The position numbers and the translations under genes are program-made. The notes under the pieces were generated by a model. That model was not told where the DNA came from. It saw only the letters and a list, made by a program, of their open reading frames with translations, and searched no databases. A stretch of DNA of 64,000 nucleotides from Diplocarpon mali (taxonomy: Eukaryota > Ascomycota > Leotiomycetes > Helotiales > Drepanopezizaceae), in the NCBI GenBank assembly GCA_024741835.1, contig JAENRP010000002.1, forward strand, positions 62,001-126,000, given 5' to 3'. Numbering within the stretch: the stretch's first letter is position 1; every line of letters begins with the position of its first letter. Shown piece after piece: positions 45,787 through 59,012 of the stretch.

Positions 45787-46257
45787 GGTATGAAGCAAAG
45801 TGCGAGGCAAAAGTGGAGTGGTGAGATTGTAGATGTTGCAAAGTGACGAGGAGCTTTTCTTGTAAGCTTATCGGGAGAGCTTGGACGTTATCTTAGCGCC
45901 GAATCGCAGTACTGGGGTCAAAATTCAATCCTAAAGTGTCTTTCTGTTGGATTGTGAATTAGTATTAATCAAAGACAATCTACAGTCTCGGTAACTGGTC
46001 AGTTCACATGCAGAATATCTTTCGAAAAGTTCCAGCAGAGATGTAGGTAGCAGGCAGCAGAGAGACTTTGTTGAATTGGTTTTAGTATTTTCTGATTAAC
46101 CCCCCAGATTGGCTTAGCCTCGGGCCCGCAGACATTCTGCCGCACCACACCGCGAATAAACTTCAAACCACAGCTGCTCACCAAATAAAATCTCATGGAT
46201 AGCGAGAAACTGGTACATCTTCATCATTTTGCGCCCCAATGAACCACCACCGTCAAG
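45787..46257. promoter_or_regulatory. Divergent promoter region between Drn1-like and UTP20
   Basis: The 471 bp between two oppositely directed start codons of RNA-processing genes must hold both promoters. No canonical TATA box stands out. Confidence 0.45.
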
Positions 46258-49200
46258 ATGCCCGTCAACAGTTCAGGAAGAATTGTCAAGACCCGCAAGG
46301 GCAAGAAGGGTACGGTGCATCAGAAGAATCATAGATGGGAGTCATTCACTATGAAAATCTCGAAGTTGAACTCTCTCGACCCGATACGAAGAGTTCGCCG
46401 CCAGGATGTCGACATCGAAGACATCAGCGCTACGACGTCTTACTTAGGGGCAGGCCTGGAAAAATGGGCGGAGCTCAACATGTCGGAAACGTTTATAAAG
46501 TTCTCGCGCGAGGTTTCGGAGATGTGCGAGAGCCTTCCACAGATTATACATGCGGAGGAGAAAATCATGACATTGTTTGTCACATACATCGAGAAGAAGG
46601 AGAGAGAGTCCCTGGAGCCTTTGCTGGAATTGATGACAGATTTTGCGCACGATTTGGGAGCTCGATTCGAAAAGCATTATCCCAAGGCGCTGGAACTCGT
46701 CATCTCTACAGCAGGCTTGCTACAGGACGTTGCGGTCATTGAATGGAGTTTCACCGGTCTGGCGTTTCTGTTTAAATATCTTTCAAAGCTTTTGGTCCCG
46801 GACTTACGGCCTACATACAATTTGATGGCCCCTCTCCTGGGTAAGTCCCGCCAAAAGTCGCATATCGCTCGATTTGCCGCCGAAGCTATGAGCTTCCTTA
46901 TCAAAAAGGTTGGTGCGCCAGCGCGTAGATCTACTGCGCTGCCTTTGATAGTCAAGCATGCAAAGAAAGATCTTCTGAGCATTCAAGCGACTAAAGAATT
47001 CGGCCTGTATTACCACGGACTGATGACGATGTTTGCCGAGGCAATGAAAGGAAACGGCCTAAGCATACATACTTCTGGACCTGCAATTTTCAAGAGCCTG
47101 TTTCTTGCGCTGGACGAATCAGACTTGGAATCCAAAGAAAGTTCTGCTTGGACGAATGTCATATATGGAGTTCTGATCAGTATGGTTCATCACAGCAGTT
47201 CCGATACTTTTCCCGAGATCTTGGCTGTTGTGGTGGATTTGGCGAACGACACGGTAGAAGCGTTTGCACGAGCACCCAATGAGTATAATCTGCTGCGGCT
47301 TCTTCTATCTGCCCGAATGCTTGGAATTTCAGCTGGAGTGCGGAAGGGAACCCGGGTTCAAGATTGGACGACAGTCCTGTCAACGATGTCCAGTATTATG
47401 CGGACAATCGCGAAATATTCTAATTTTGTTTCTGAAAACGAACAAAAAGTAGATCTATGGAGCTCGTTGATACTTAGCGTTTCAATCCTTTTCCAATATG
47501 CTTCAATGGACGCCATAATTACAGTTATCTCCCCATTTATGGATGCGTTGACGAAAGATCCACTTATGGAATTTTTTCTCACTTTCTGCTCTTACTTCTC
47601 TGAGGTAGAAGCAGACCGATTTAGAAGCATAGTGCTGCCATATTTTCGGAGGTTTGTTATCATCCACAGGCTGCGATACTCAGGTTGCTGACCATTTCTT
47701 CCAGGTTTATCGTGGCTCATTGGTCAGATGGAGAGAACGGAGACAGGTTTTCCGTCCTCCTACCCAAGATGGTCTTGACTGGTGTCCTGCCCAGCAGGTA
47801 TGGAAAAGATGGCCTGGTATTGCCGCAGTCCTGGCAAGACCAGATTGTGAGTAAATTCGAGAGATTGGAGGTTCAGCCGTTCCCTGAACAGTCATCTCCT
47901 TACGACCGCAGCCCTGCGACATGGCATGACCGATGCTTACCGAAGTACAACGCTCTGCTAGAGGTCCTCGACTGCACAATCGTCCACCCCTCAACGAATG
48001 CAAGAATTGCAGAAATACTTTTGCGGAAACTGAAACTCGCTCTACGGCCTTCACTATCACTTGCACCCGAGGAAGCAAACTTCATCGTCGGCCGCGGCTT
48101 CAGGTCTTTCTCTCGGATGACACAAGGTACTGGAGCCGTTGATCGAGCACTGGAACCTCTTTTGCGCGCTGCTGCTCCCAGATATGCTAGACTGCCCAAC
48201 TTTCTTGAAGCCCTCTTAGACTATCAGACTAGCCTTGCGTCTTTGCCCGAACCTAAAGTTGTGCCATTCAAAAGAGACTCGGATTCTGATCCGGACTCTG
48301 ACCTACTGGTTGCCTCGCTCATCTCAAACCTATCCACAGATTCGCACAAATTACGATACCTTTCTTTACGACTTCTAGAACAAATACATAGCGCAGATCA
48401 TGGCTCGTCATCCCAGTGCTTGTCAATCATGATTATGATCGAAAGCTCAACCCTCGATCCACAAGCTGTTCGCTCTGCATCGATGCACATTCGGAAACTA
48501 GCGATAATGTATCCCAAGGTGCCAGCTGGTTCGTGGCTGAAGAATGCCATACCTACCTTTTACTTTGGTATGCTCACGGTTAAACTCAGAGAATTATGGG
48601 ATCAAGTAGTCATGTCACTAAAGATGGTCACGGAGTCGCAGCTTGGGGACGAAATAGTCGCTAAGTTGGCATTTGCATGGCTTGAGAGGCCATCGATGGC
48701 AGACGAGGGCCATAACAGCTCTCCACAAGATGGCGCAAATCAGGGCCTGACCGATTTCGAATGTTCAAACATGATGGAACTAGAGAAACAAGCTAAGGAA
48801 GCAGAGTCTGGGGTCGCCAAATCTCGCGATACAATGCTGCAAAAATTTGCTGAAGCACAAGAATTAGTGCCAGCTGAACCTCGCGCCGCCAGAGCTCAGG
48901 CACTGCTAGTACTCGCTGGAGTCCCAAATGTTGCCGAGAAAAGATCTCGTCAGCTTGTACCCATGTTTCTAACATGGGCAAAAGAAAGTTCCGATGTCGA
49001 ATTATCCGAGCAAGATGATGAACAGCTCTTTAGTGACTGGAACAGAAAGGATCAGAATGCTCTTCTTTATTTATTCGCTTGTTTCACCAATCCCCGATCT
49101 CTATATAAGTCGGAAGAAGTTTACGGAGCCATGTTAAAGCAACTTGCAAATGGGGATGTTGAAATTCAAAGGTCTGCTCTCAAGTCTATATTTACGTGGA

Positions 49201-52200
49201 AGAACCCAAGCATTAAGCCTTACGAAGAGAACCTCCTCAATCTTCTTGATGAGGCTAGATTCAAGGAAGAGCTTGCCATCTTTTTACAAGGGAAAACTCT
49301 CGTTCAAGCTGAACACCGCTCCGACCTGATCCCAGTTTTACTAAGGGTGCTCTACGGTCGATCGATCGCGAGAAAGGGTGCTGCAAGTGGTCGCCAGGGG
49401 ATGGAGGCTCGCAGACTGACGATTCTTCGTAACCTCGGAGGTGAAGACATAGAGGGCTTTTTGGATATTGCCCTGGGTGACCTAGGAGGTGTTCGAATCA
49501 ATGAAGAAAATGCATTCCACGACTCTCTGTTCGATTTAGAAGTCATAAATGTCAGAAAGCAGGTCGGATTCACTCATATGATTGAAGGGATGCTGAAGGA
49601 ACTGGCAACCAAAGTTGTTCCGTTCGCTGGGAAGTTGATCGAGGCTGTCCTTTATTGCGTCATTTACGCTTCTCGCCAGCTACGGGACGCACCTGAGGAC
49701 CTTGGTGAAACAGATGTTGCTGTGACCCAAAAATCGATGCTCAAGGTCATTCGGCAAACGGGCCTTAAGTGTCTTGTGTTACTATTCACGAACGCTCCAG
49801 ATTTCGAATGGTCGCCATATATCTCAATGATTAAAGAAGAGATTGTCTCACCAAGGTTGCACAATCTTCCCATCGAGACCGGTCAAGGAATATCGGTTAT
49901 TCTGAGACTGTTCTCATCGTGGGCGGCATGCCCGAAGTTGGTCTTCTTCTTTGACACTGATGTCTTGTCCAAAGTTGCCGAGTGTTTGTTGCCTCCTAAA
50001 ACCCAGGACGAAGTCAAACGATTTGTTCTCACAGAAATTGTACAGAAAATCTTAGGGCTTTGTCATAAAGATGAGACTCTCGCTGATGCAGCAAGCCAAG
50101 TTTCGAGGCGTGTCACAGCCGATGTACTCGGCCCAAACATGGATTCTTTTCTTGTAAATATTGGTGGTCTCCTACAAAGCCAAGGTGATATGGGCAAAGA
50201 TCTACTGGAGTCTTGCATCGAGACAGTTTCGCAATTGTCCCCCTTCGTCACAAGCTCGACGCAAGCCCACAACTTGGTGGAAGTTTCTATATTTTTGCTA
50301 GATCAACCAAGTCGTCGCGTAAAACCAAGGGAGAAAAGTGCACTGCTTGTCGTCCTCGAACACTTCGTTCCGCTGTACAAACTGCAGGATGACGTCGCGC
50401 TCAAAGATAGAGTTTTCAATACCATCTCTTCTTTGTTCGGCTTCTTCAAAGATAAGGAATCCCGGCAGGGGTTGAGTCGCGTTTTAACAGTCTACTCGGA
50501 AAAGGATCCCGTCATGGGCGATATTGCGAAGATCTGTATGGATCTTAATTCTTTCCTTGGAAATCGACTAGACGAGCCTGATTACGACCGTCGTATCAAG
50601 GGTTTCAATGTCCTCAATGCCCATGTGCACTTTACTGCCAGACAGTGGACACCTCTGCTATACAACATGCTCTTTTATATTACACACGACGAGGAATCTG
50701 GAATTCTGTCTTGCAATTCATCTGATACCTTGTGCCAGTTCATCAACACAGCCAGCGAAGCCGATTCTGAAAAGGCTGCTTTCAAGAGCCTTCTCTCCAC
50801 AGTTTTAATGCCAGCCTTGTATTCGGGCGCTCGTCACGAATCAGAGCTGATCCGTCGCGAGTACCTGAAAGTAATGGGTAAACTTGTCGAAAAGTTGCCT
50901 GAGTGGGAAGAGGTCAGCGATATGCGAGACCTAGGCACCGAAGCCGGCTTTGACGTGGCAGATGTTGACAGACCATTGTCATTCTTCGAGGGCATCCTGG
51001 AAATAGGGAAAGGTCGCCGCCCAGCTGCGCTGAAACTCTTATGCGATGCTGCTGAAAGTGGCAAGCTAGGTAGCAAGAACGTTGGTTCGTTCTTGATTCC
51101 ACTGGTCGAGCACTTTATATTTGATAGGGTTGAGGGAAATGACGCTAGTCAGCTCGCTTCGGAAGCGAGTACGACAATAGGGGTCTTAGCAAGCTGCTTA
51201 GAATGGCCGCAGTATCGAGCCCTACTTCGCCGGTACATCGGATATGTCGAATCAAAGGATCAGCCCAAGCAGATAATTCGTCTCTTGGGCAAATTTGTTG
51301 ATTCTCTGATAGTCCCACCGCAACCTGCGGCGTCGGACATCGAGCCTCTCCGTGTATCTGCCATGGAGCTGGCTGTCTCAGTCCCAACACTTGGTAGCGA
51401 GAGCAGCGAAGCTACTGCTACCGTCAGAGCGACACTCAGCACATTGACAAAGACTTTGCCAAAGACACATAAATTTGCCGACGACCTCATCATGAATATT
51501 CTGCCGCCACTGACGGCCTACTTGCATGACAAAGATGAATCCACCGTATCTCTGCGTGTCCCTGTTGCTATCATAGTGGTTCGACTTCTGAAACTTCTAC
51601 CACCGGAACAACTCAATGCCCGACTTCCGGCAGTATTGACGGATGTGTGCCATATCCTTCGTAGTAAAGCTCATGAGTCACGAAAGATGACTCGCGACAC
51701 CTTGACCAAGATATGCGTTCTCCTCGGACCATCCTGTATAGGCTTCGTGCTAAAAGAGCTGAAGACAGCCCTGCAGAAGGGATATCAGGTTCACGTACTT
51801 TCATTCACAATGCACTCTATCCTGGTAGCTACCACTCCAGAGCATGCTCCTGGTGACTTGGACTACTGTCTAGGTCAGATTGTGGATATCATTATGGAAG
51901 ATATCTTTGGTGCTACTGGTCAGGAGAAGGACAGCGAGGAATATACCAGTAAAATGGAAGAAGTCAAGAGCAGCAAAAGCTATGATTCCATGGAGCTAAT
52001 CGCCTCGACTGCGACTTTGAGTCGCCTAACGGAGCTTGTGACACCTATCCGGAAACTGCTGCAGGAGAAGCTCAACGTGAAAATGGTGCGTAAGGCAGAT
52101 CAACTGCTGAATCGTATCAGCAACGGATTGCAGAGAAACAGAGCAGCAAACAGCCGAAAAAGTTTGATCTTCTGCTATGAAGTCATACAGGACGCTCAAC

Positions 52201-54302
52201 GTGAGATAGAGCCAGCAAAGAAAAAGAAGGTCGACCACAAGATGAAAAGATACTTATCCACCAAGGGCGCCAAGCGAGGTCCTGACCGAGGCAGCACAAC
52301 AGTATATACGTTCAAGATTGTTCGGTTTGCATTCGACGTATTGCGGGCAGTAGTGAAGAAACATGACAATGTTCGAACTCCCAAGAACTTGGCGGGGTTC
52401 ATCCCGGTGCTTGGCGATGTCGTTGTGGAGGCCGAGGAAGAAGTCAAAGTATCGGCTTTCAAGACCCTCACCACAATCGTCAGAGTCCAGCTTCTAGAAG
52501 AAACGAATTGGACCAATCTTTACCGGGTCGCCGCTTCTGAGGCGACTAAAGTCATTATCGAAAGTCCTCAAACGGATACAGAGATTGCACAAGCGGGTCT
52601 GAAGATGATATCGACCATCTTGAGAACCCGACCCGATGTCAAGGTCAAGGATACATTGATTGATAGGCTCCTGTCTAAGCTCAAACCGGACATCACAGAG
52701 CCAGAGCGTCGGCATGTAACTTTCGGATTTCTTCGCGCTGTGCTTGACTCGAAGGTTGAGACTGCGACTGTTTACGATACTCTGGACTATGTCGGCGAGC
52801 AAATGGTCACGAACTTCGACAAGGATACCCGGGACTTGGCCCGAGGCGCATTTTTCCAGTTCCTCTCCGAATACCCACAAAAGAAATCGCGTTGGTCGAA
52901 ACAACTCAAGTTCATCGTGGGAAATATTCAATATGCTAGACCTGGAGGTCGACTTTCTACTTTAGAGCTCATATACCTGCTCCTATCCAAATCCAAGGAT
53001 GAAGTCATTCAGCAAGTTGCCAAAGCGGTATTTGATACACTCTACAAAGTTCGCCTGAACGATGAAAGAGATGACAAGTGCAGAATTGTCATCAACGAAA
53101 TTCTCAAAGAGATTTTCAGGCGAGTCAGCCCTGTACAAACAGCTGATTTCCTTAATCAAGTCCGGTCTGGGCTTGATGGCGACCACAATAGTGTCGCTGT
53201 CTGCCTTCGAACATTCAAACTGTACTATGATTCAGATCCGACCGACGACAATGACAGATACCTTTCTCATCTGCTAGAACGAATCTGCCTCATTGGAAAA
53301 ACTGCAGAAACCCCTGATTCCGATATGCGTCAGATTTTCGAAGCTTTGCAATTGGGTCTTGTGATAGCTGACAAATTTCCCGATACTATCTTCTCAAAAT
53401 CAATGACACCACCCTCTTTTTGGCACATCATGCGATGTTCTCTCTCATATCCGGAACAGCTGGTCAAGTTATCAGCTGCCAAGCTCTTCAATGCCTACTT
53501 CGCTGAATTCGCCCGTACAAACGTCACAGACTTCAAACTCCCCCTCGAGGGGCCCAGCGGGCTTAAACTTACAGCCGATGATATCATAGATTTTATCCGA
53601 CGCACAACGTATTCCTTCAACACTCCGGCTTTTAGCACCCCAGAAACACCCGAACTGATCAAAAATATTGTCTTTCTGGCCCAGGTCGCGGGCGCAAATG
53701 ATCTGAAGTGGCGGTCGAAAGCCACAGATGAGGCGGGCGATTGCGGAGAGGACGAAGAGCAAGACCAAGACCGAGACCTGGACATGCAGATAGCGAACAG
53801 AACGGCCTTGCAGTTCATATTTAAACGGCTCTCCTTCCACCTGCGCAAAGAACTCTCCCCTCCTAAATTCTCAAGTCTCCTCCCAAAAATCAACGGCCTA
53901 ACCCTCCTATCTACGCTCATCACTATTCTCCCAATCGCATCCCTCGTCTTGAATCTCAATCTCATTCTCCAACCCCTACACCATATCACGGACCCCTCGA
54001 TCCCAGTACCGTACTCAACAGACGAAGATCTCAGACTAGGGTATCAAAAGATGAAGGATAACAGCGAGGCGCTGAAAGAGAGTGTCAAACGGAAAGTTGG
54101 GGTGGAGAAGTATAGTAGAGCGTTGCTTGAGGTGGGGAGGCAGGTAAGAGGTGCCAGGGAGGAGAGAAGGAGTAAGCGGAAAATTGAAGCTGTCAGTCAA
54201 CCAGAGAAGGCGGGCAAGGACAAAGCGAGGAAGACCGAGCGTAAGAAGGAGAGGAGGAAGGAGAGAGGCGCCGAGTATAAGAGCAAGAGGCATGAGCAGT
54301 AG
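46258..54302 (+). CDS. UTP20: U3 snoRNP/90S pre-ribosome component Utp20 (DRIM), 2 exons
   Basis: The exons are 46258-47651 and 47705-54302, joined over a 53-nt intron (donor GTTTGT, branch CTGAC at 47689, acceptor CCAG), giving 2,663 residues. Utp20 is a giant HEAT-repeat scaffold of the 90S pre-ribosome/SSU processome, needed for 18S rRNA maturation in the nucleolus. The N-terminus (MPVNSSGRIVKTRKGKKGT, then HRWESF) and the DRIM-type motif HRSDLIPVLLRVLYGRS near residue 1002 identify it. The C-terminus is a strongly basic coiled stretch (KRKVGVEKYSRALLEVGRQV then KTERKKERRKERG), typical of the family. The two long frames overlap around the intron, and splicing gives YFRRFIVAHW in frame. The yeast protein is 2,493 residues, so the length fits. 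Confidence 0.95.
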
Positions 54303-55031
54303 ATGGAATGGGGAACATGGGATGTGGATATGAATGTTACAGCGCCTTGTGTTGACTTGGAGCGGGAGTATGGGAGTCTGCGGATAGTCGGTAGATGGCT
54401 TGTTTGATACAATATGCAAGTCTTGGCCTCCCTGATTTGAGGCCTCAGAGGTTCTTTAACATTAAATTTTTGAAGCATTCAGTTGGCCTAGCTTCTGAGC
54501 TGATCGACATCTACGCCGAACTATAGGTCATGCGGGTATCACGTGGTATCCAGGGTAAAATGGGATCATCGAAAGTATCTCCGAGAAACAGAGCAATAGG
54601 CGAGATCGTAGAGCTGCTCAGTGCCAGTCTCTGCCGCTCTCCTACATTGCTTCGTCAATTAATTCTTTCAAGTCTTGAGTTTTGCAACAACCTGGAGATC
54701 CAAATGCGCTAGGATGTCAATGCCGTCAGGACTCGAACCGGGACTAGCTCAAGGACTTTGCAACGTTCTCCAGCCTCAAACAATTGCTTCGTTCGGTCTC
54801 CTGGTTTTCGATCTCTTCTCTTTTATTTCTGTAATTCAAGGTATGTCAAAATTCACCTTGGCAAACTGTGGATTCAACCTCAGATGCAGGATTTTCGGAA
54901 TTGCTGTTCTAAACATCACAAACACACCGGCCGCTGCGTTTTCAGGGCTGAGGTTTCTACATCTTCCAGCCTTAGAGAGAATACCCCAAGTCGAGAGACC
55001 TCGGACTCCTTCCCACCGGCCATTTCAAACA
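54303..55031. other. Intergenic/5' leader of the NDH2-like gene
   Basis: About 730 bp. The reading frame of the downstream gene stays open upstream to 54675, and there is a strong donor-like GTATGTC at 54841, so the 5' leader may contain an intron. No separate gene is seen. Confidence 0.4.
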
Positions 55032-56540
55032 ATGCCAGAATTCTTCCCACCTCGACCCCTCGCCCCAAACATGGCACCATTAACTCGCTCCCAAACCAGC
55101 TCACTTCCTTGCACAACTTCAGGCTTGAGATCAACAATACAAACTCCTAGCACATCTAGCTCCAAATCGCCACATTCTAAGCCGGTATTAGCAATCCTCG
55201 GCACCGGCTGGGCAGGGTTCACTCTCCTTCACCAGCTGTCCAAATCCTCTCTACCCAAAACACACGATATCATCGTGTTATCCCCAAGCCGTACAATGGC
55301 TCTCACGCCTCTGCTCGCTAGCGCTGCGTGTGGCATTTTCGATTTCCGCGTTTCTGAAGAGCCCGTTCGGAGGATCGGCATGATGAATCGTTTTCCTGGT
55401 TCAGGCAAGGGTCATGGGATCCAGAAGTACCAGGCCTGGGTCGAGGCCATCGATTTTGATGCAAGAGAACTGACGTGCAGGCCCGCGGTGGGCAGCAATG
55501 GAAATGAGCGAGAAAGTAAGGGGGGCGACGAAGGCACGTTTGATGTCAGCTTCGATAAGTTGGTGATTGCGCCAGGGAGCGATGTCAATACGTTCGATAC
55601 TCCCGGCGTTGCAGACCATTGTCTTTTCATGAGGAGCGTATCCGATGCGATGAAATTGCGGGAGAAAGTCTTGGATTGTTTCGAGCTCGCTTCGCTCCCT
55701 AAATTCTCCGAGGAGCAAAAGAGGGATATCCTTCACTTCATCATCGTAGGAGGAGGGCCCACGGGCGTCGAATTGGCCGCCGAACTTGACGAACTGGTAC
55801 ACGGGCATCTACTGCAAATATACGCCGAATGTGGGGGCCTCGTGAGTATCAGTGTGTACGATGTTGCGGATCGTATGTTGGGGCAGTTTGGAGAGAAGTT
55901 GAGCGAGTATGCTATGGAGAAGTTCAAAAGGAGAGATGTGAATGTGAGGATGGGGAGGCATATTCTGGGTTTCGAAAGAGGAGTTATGAGCGTCAAGGAG
56001 GATGGGCAAGTGGGATTTGGGGTCGCAGTATGGGCCGCGGGCAACAAAACCTGTGGTCTGGTCGAGGAGATGCAAGGAGTCAAGAAGGATGAAAAGGGGA
56101 ATTTGGTGACGGATCGGTATCTGAGAGTTCTCAGCGGCGAGAAGGGAGGGGAAGTGGTGGACGGAGTGTGGGCTTTAGGCGACGCCGCGGGGATGAAGGA
56201 TGATCCGCTGCCTGCTACAGCTGAAGTTGCAGTGCAGAAGGCGGAATGGCTTGCGAACTACCTGGTCAAAGTCTCGGAGTCAGATGTCAAGGAAGATGAA
56301 GAAAAAGAGAGTTCTTACTCCCCAGGAGCAGGTTTCGAGTATAAGCAGAAGGCATTGGTGGCTTACATCGGCCGCAAGGACGGTGTTGTGGATGGTGGTG
56401 GAAAATGGACGGGCAAGAGTGCGTGGCTGGCTTGGAGAGGAGGGAGTCTGCAGTGGTCGAGAAGCTGGCGGAGGAAAGCTATGATGCTGGTCTATTGGGT
56501 GCTGAACAAATGGGATGGCAGGGAGATTGCCAGGCGGTAG
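55032..56540 (+). CDS. Type II NADH dehydrogenase-like flavoprotein (alternative NADH:ubiquinone oxidoreductase family)
   Basis: The frame encodes 502 residues from the chosen ATG. It is a two-dinucleotide-fold flavoenzyme. The FAD-binding GxGxxG motif is GTGWAG at residues 57-62, the NAD(P)H-binding motif is GGGPTGVE at 240-247 within HFIIVGGGPTGVELAAEL, and the C-terminal FAD motif is GVWALGDAAG. Alternative NADH dehydrogenases pass electrons from NADH to ubiquinone at the inner mitochondrial membrane without pumping protons. The first 50 residues are rich in Ser, Thr and Arg and poor in acid, fitting a mitochondrial presequence. The frame is open further up (possible starts at 54675, 54843 and 55071), so the start is uncertain. 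A related AIF/FSP1-like oxidoreductase role is an alternative. Confidence 0.8.
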   Translation: MPEFFPPRPLAPNMAPLTRSQTSSLPCTTSGLRSTIQTPSTSSSKSPHSKPVLAILGTGWAGFTLLHQLSKSSLPKTHDIIVLSPSRTMALTPLLASAACGIFDFRVSEEPVRRIGMMNRFPGSGKGHGIQKYQAWVEAIDFDARELTCRPAVGSNGNERESKGGDEGTFDVSFDKLVIAPGSDVNTFDTPGVADHCLFMRSVSDAMKLREKVLDCFELASLPKFSEEQKRDILHFIIVGGGPTGVELAAELDELVHGHLLQIYAECGGLVSISVYDVADRMLGQFGEKLSEYAMEKFKRRDVNVRMGRHILGFERGVMSVKEDGQVGFGVAVWAAGNKTCGLVEEMQGVKKDEKGNLVTDRYLRVLSGEKGGEVVDGVWALGDAAGMKDDPLPATAEVAVQKAEWLANYLVKVSESDVKEDEEKESSYSPGAGFEYKQKALVAYIGRKDGVVDGGGKWTGKSAWLAWRGGSLQWSRSWRRKAMMLVYWVLNKWDGREIARR

Positions 56541-58015
56541 TGGTCGCTGTACGGATGGCTATGTTGCTTTCGATCCTCACGAAGGACAGGAAAAGAGATA
56601 CGTTCACTCACGGGGACTTACTTGACGTGGACTCTACATTTGACTTACACAGGGACTTCCGCTGCTATCTCCATGGCTCGGGCGCCGGCAGAGTTGCAGA
56701 ACATCTCACCACCCACTGTCTCTCCTCTCTGCTCCGAGGCGTCGGACAGAAAAGGGCACTTCTGAATCCAGAGATCACAATAGAGCTCAGGGATACAGCA
56801 GCTCCAGCTTTCCATCACCAACTCTTGGACCCGGAAAGGTAGAACACTGAACGACGGGCATCTCGGGCGCTATTCATGCCCCTATCCACTACCGAGTCCA
56901 TACCGCACACTCTGCTCTCTGCTATACCTCAGCGGCGTCGCCAGAGCCACACAATCACGTTCTGTCGAAACTCCTGTCCCGCGCGCCTAAACACCTCAAT
57001 GCGTGCAGCTACCGTGGCGCTCGACCGCTATGGTGCGCGCATCTACCACTGTCCGTTCAGCCAGAGCAGAACCCAGGAGCGAATGTCGATGATGGCTCCA
57101 CGCCTCGGGCATCCAAGGGGCTCGCTTGCGACAAGCGAGGGAAGTCGAGAGGGAGAGGGAGAGAGAGAGAGACAGAGCAACTTACCTCGAGAAGGATGGC
57201 ACGGGTGAAAAGAGGTCTGAGTGAGCCTGGCGAAAGATCATTCAATACTGCTTCACTATTCATGGAAAAGTGATTAGTTACATGCTTTATCTGGGGCTTT
57301 GGGGGCTGGGATGCTTGCACTGATGTCATGAAAAGCGCAACTTACGACAGTCCAAGTTGCTGAACGGAGGGCGGTTCTAGCAGGGTCAGATAGAGCCGCA
57401 GAATCACAGTATTGCTCTTTGACAGTTTGAGGGTCTCAAATGGGCAACGAATTCAAGAAAGCAGATTGTAAATATATTTTGGGCTTAGAGAACCCGGTCA
57501 CTTGAAGGTCCGAACCCCTTACCTGCCCTCGGTATCTTGGGAAATATTATATGCGTCGAAGACGAATAACGTGCGAGAGGTTACATCCGGCATGATCCCG
57601 CTCTTGAAATGTTTAAGTGCTAGCAGACCTGAATTGTCTGACTGGGGCACATCGGAAAAGAGTGGTTTAGTACAAGTGATGAAGTGTCTGATTTGCTTTA
57701 CATGGCATGAGATTCAACGACCGAGGAAAGTCATCCCTAGACATGAAAATGCCGGTGCTGGCCGATGCTGCATGTGTGATTGCTATCGAGGTCCCAAAGG
57801 TGGTCTCACGGGTCGATACGAGTTTGGAGATCACCAGCGCATGGGCTCAGATATGTGTTTGATGTTCGCGTAACCACGCGCAGGTTCAATGAATCATTGC
57901 TTCATAGGCGCACGCCGCTTGTACAATGCTTCGATCTATCGGCCCGCTTTTGTTGTTGTTATCGTTGCCGTTCTCCATGTCACCGATTCCGGACAACGCA
58001 GGCCTTCGTCGTGGT
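56541..58015. other. Intergenic, no gene recognised
   Basis: About 1.5 kb. A GA-rich low-complexity stretch lies at about 57149-57178. The open frames on both strands (for example 56405-56842 and 57502-57873) have no family features; the first overlaps the end of the flavoprotein gene in another frame. Confidence 0.4.
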
Positions 58016-59012
58016 TCATTGAGCCAAGAATCTTTTCATTCGTTCGCTCTGGACGATTGCCCGTATAAGTTCCAGCGTGACCTCGATACCATTTTCAATC
58101 GCTTCTTCGTCCGCGCGAACTGGCACATGTAGAAAAACCACTCGTCGATCCTCCCCTTCCTTTGTAAGATGCGCCAAGCTGGAGAAGTATATAAAATCGC
58201 ACAAATACCGTCCTGCATCCTCGGAGACTCTCACATCCTGGCTCTACACTCTGTCAGCATCTATCCCTGCACTCTCATTCTCAGTCGGTGTACCGGCAAA
58301 GCAGATCTCCACCTGTTCCAAACGTCGTCAACATCCACGGAACTCAGCAGCTCCTCGGGCATACCATTCCAAATCCAATCATCTCCTTCCAGCTTCCTCC
58401 GCTCCGCATCTCCCAACAGCTTATGGTCGACATCTTTCATGCTATATCCATCTCGATGTCCCCTCCGCTCCACGCTATAGAATTTTCGTCCCGATGCCAT
58501 CCCTATGTGAATCGCATAATCTATCTTCCTTCCCTCCCATAACCTCGGTACTAGCTCTCTCACTTCCTTGTACGCAACTTTCACTGGCTCGGGATGGACC
58601 AGTATCCGTACCGGCACGACTTTTGCAATCGCAGAGACGTTGGAGATTGAGAGTCGGGGAGGCGTGAGAAAAGGCGGCAGGCCTTTAGCTATTTCCCAGG
58701 AAGGATTTACTGGGTTTTGGGCACGGAATGGCTGCGTTGGAGACGACTGTCAGCGATTTATTCTCTGGGATTGTGGTTTTAGCTCCCTGGAAGCTCCTGG
58801 AGCTGCCAGCAGTGCGTTCCGAGAGGCTGGTGTTCTCTAGAGTCAATCTGAATCTCTGTTTTCTGTCCGCAGGCCCTCGTGGATCAGCGCTTGGGAGCTT
58901 GCTGAGACGTGATCTGGGGCACGCGACACAGGGTTGATCTCACCCCAAAGCCGGTGACAAGCACTGTGATTTCGTCCTCCGCCGGCACTGATTCTGCTTC
59001 GTGTGAGCCCAT
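58016..59012 (-). CDS. Pyroglutamyl-peptidase I-like cysteine peptidase (C15), 3 exons
   Basis: The exons on the minus strand are 59012-58944, 58731-58294 and 58243-58016, giving 244 residues. The family removes N-terminal pyroglutamate from peptides, in the cytosol. The sequence opens EITVLVTGFG at the end of exon 1 and continues PFRAQNPVNPSWEIAKGLP after splicing, exactly the C15 start. The expected catalytic triad is Glu111 (in FYSVERRGHRDGY), Cys184 (in SEDAGRYLCDFIYFSSL) and His208 (in RRVVFLHVPV). The fungal insertion with EGDDWIWNGMPEELLS is present. Intron 1 is long for the window (212 nt); intron 2 is 50 nt. The length matches fungal members of about 240-330 residues, and all key residues are kept. 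Confidence 0.9.

Noticed and set aside
54721..54775. Possible minus-strand tRNA (box-B-like GGTTCGAGTCC)
   Set aside because: The arms beside the box do not pair as a T-stem, and no acceptor, D or anticodon arms can be laid out.
56405..56842. 145-codon frame running past the end of the NDH2-like gene
   Set aside because: It begins in an alternative frame inside the flavoprotein gene and has no features of its own.
57149..57178. GA-rich tract as a possible regulatory element
   Set aside because: It is simple low-complexity sequence in an intergenic region with no supporting context.
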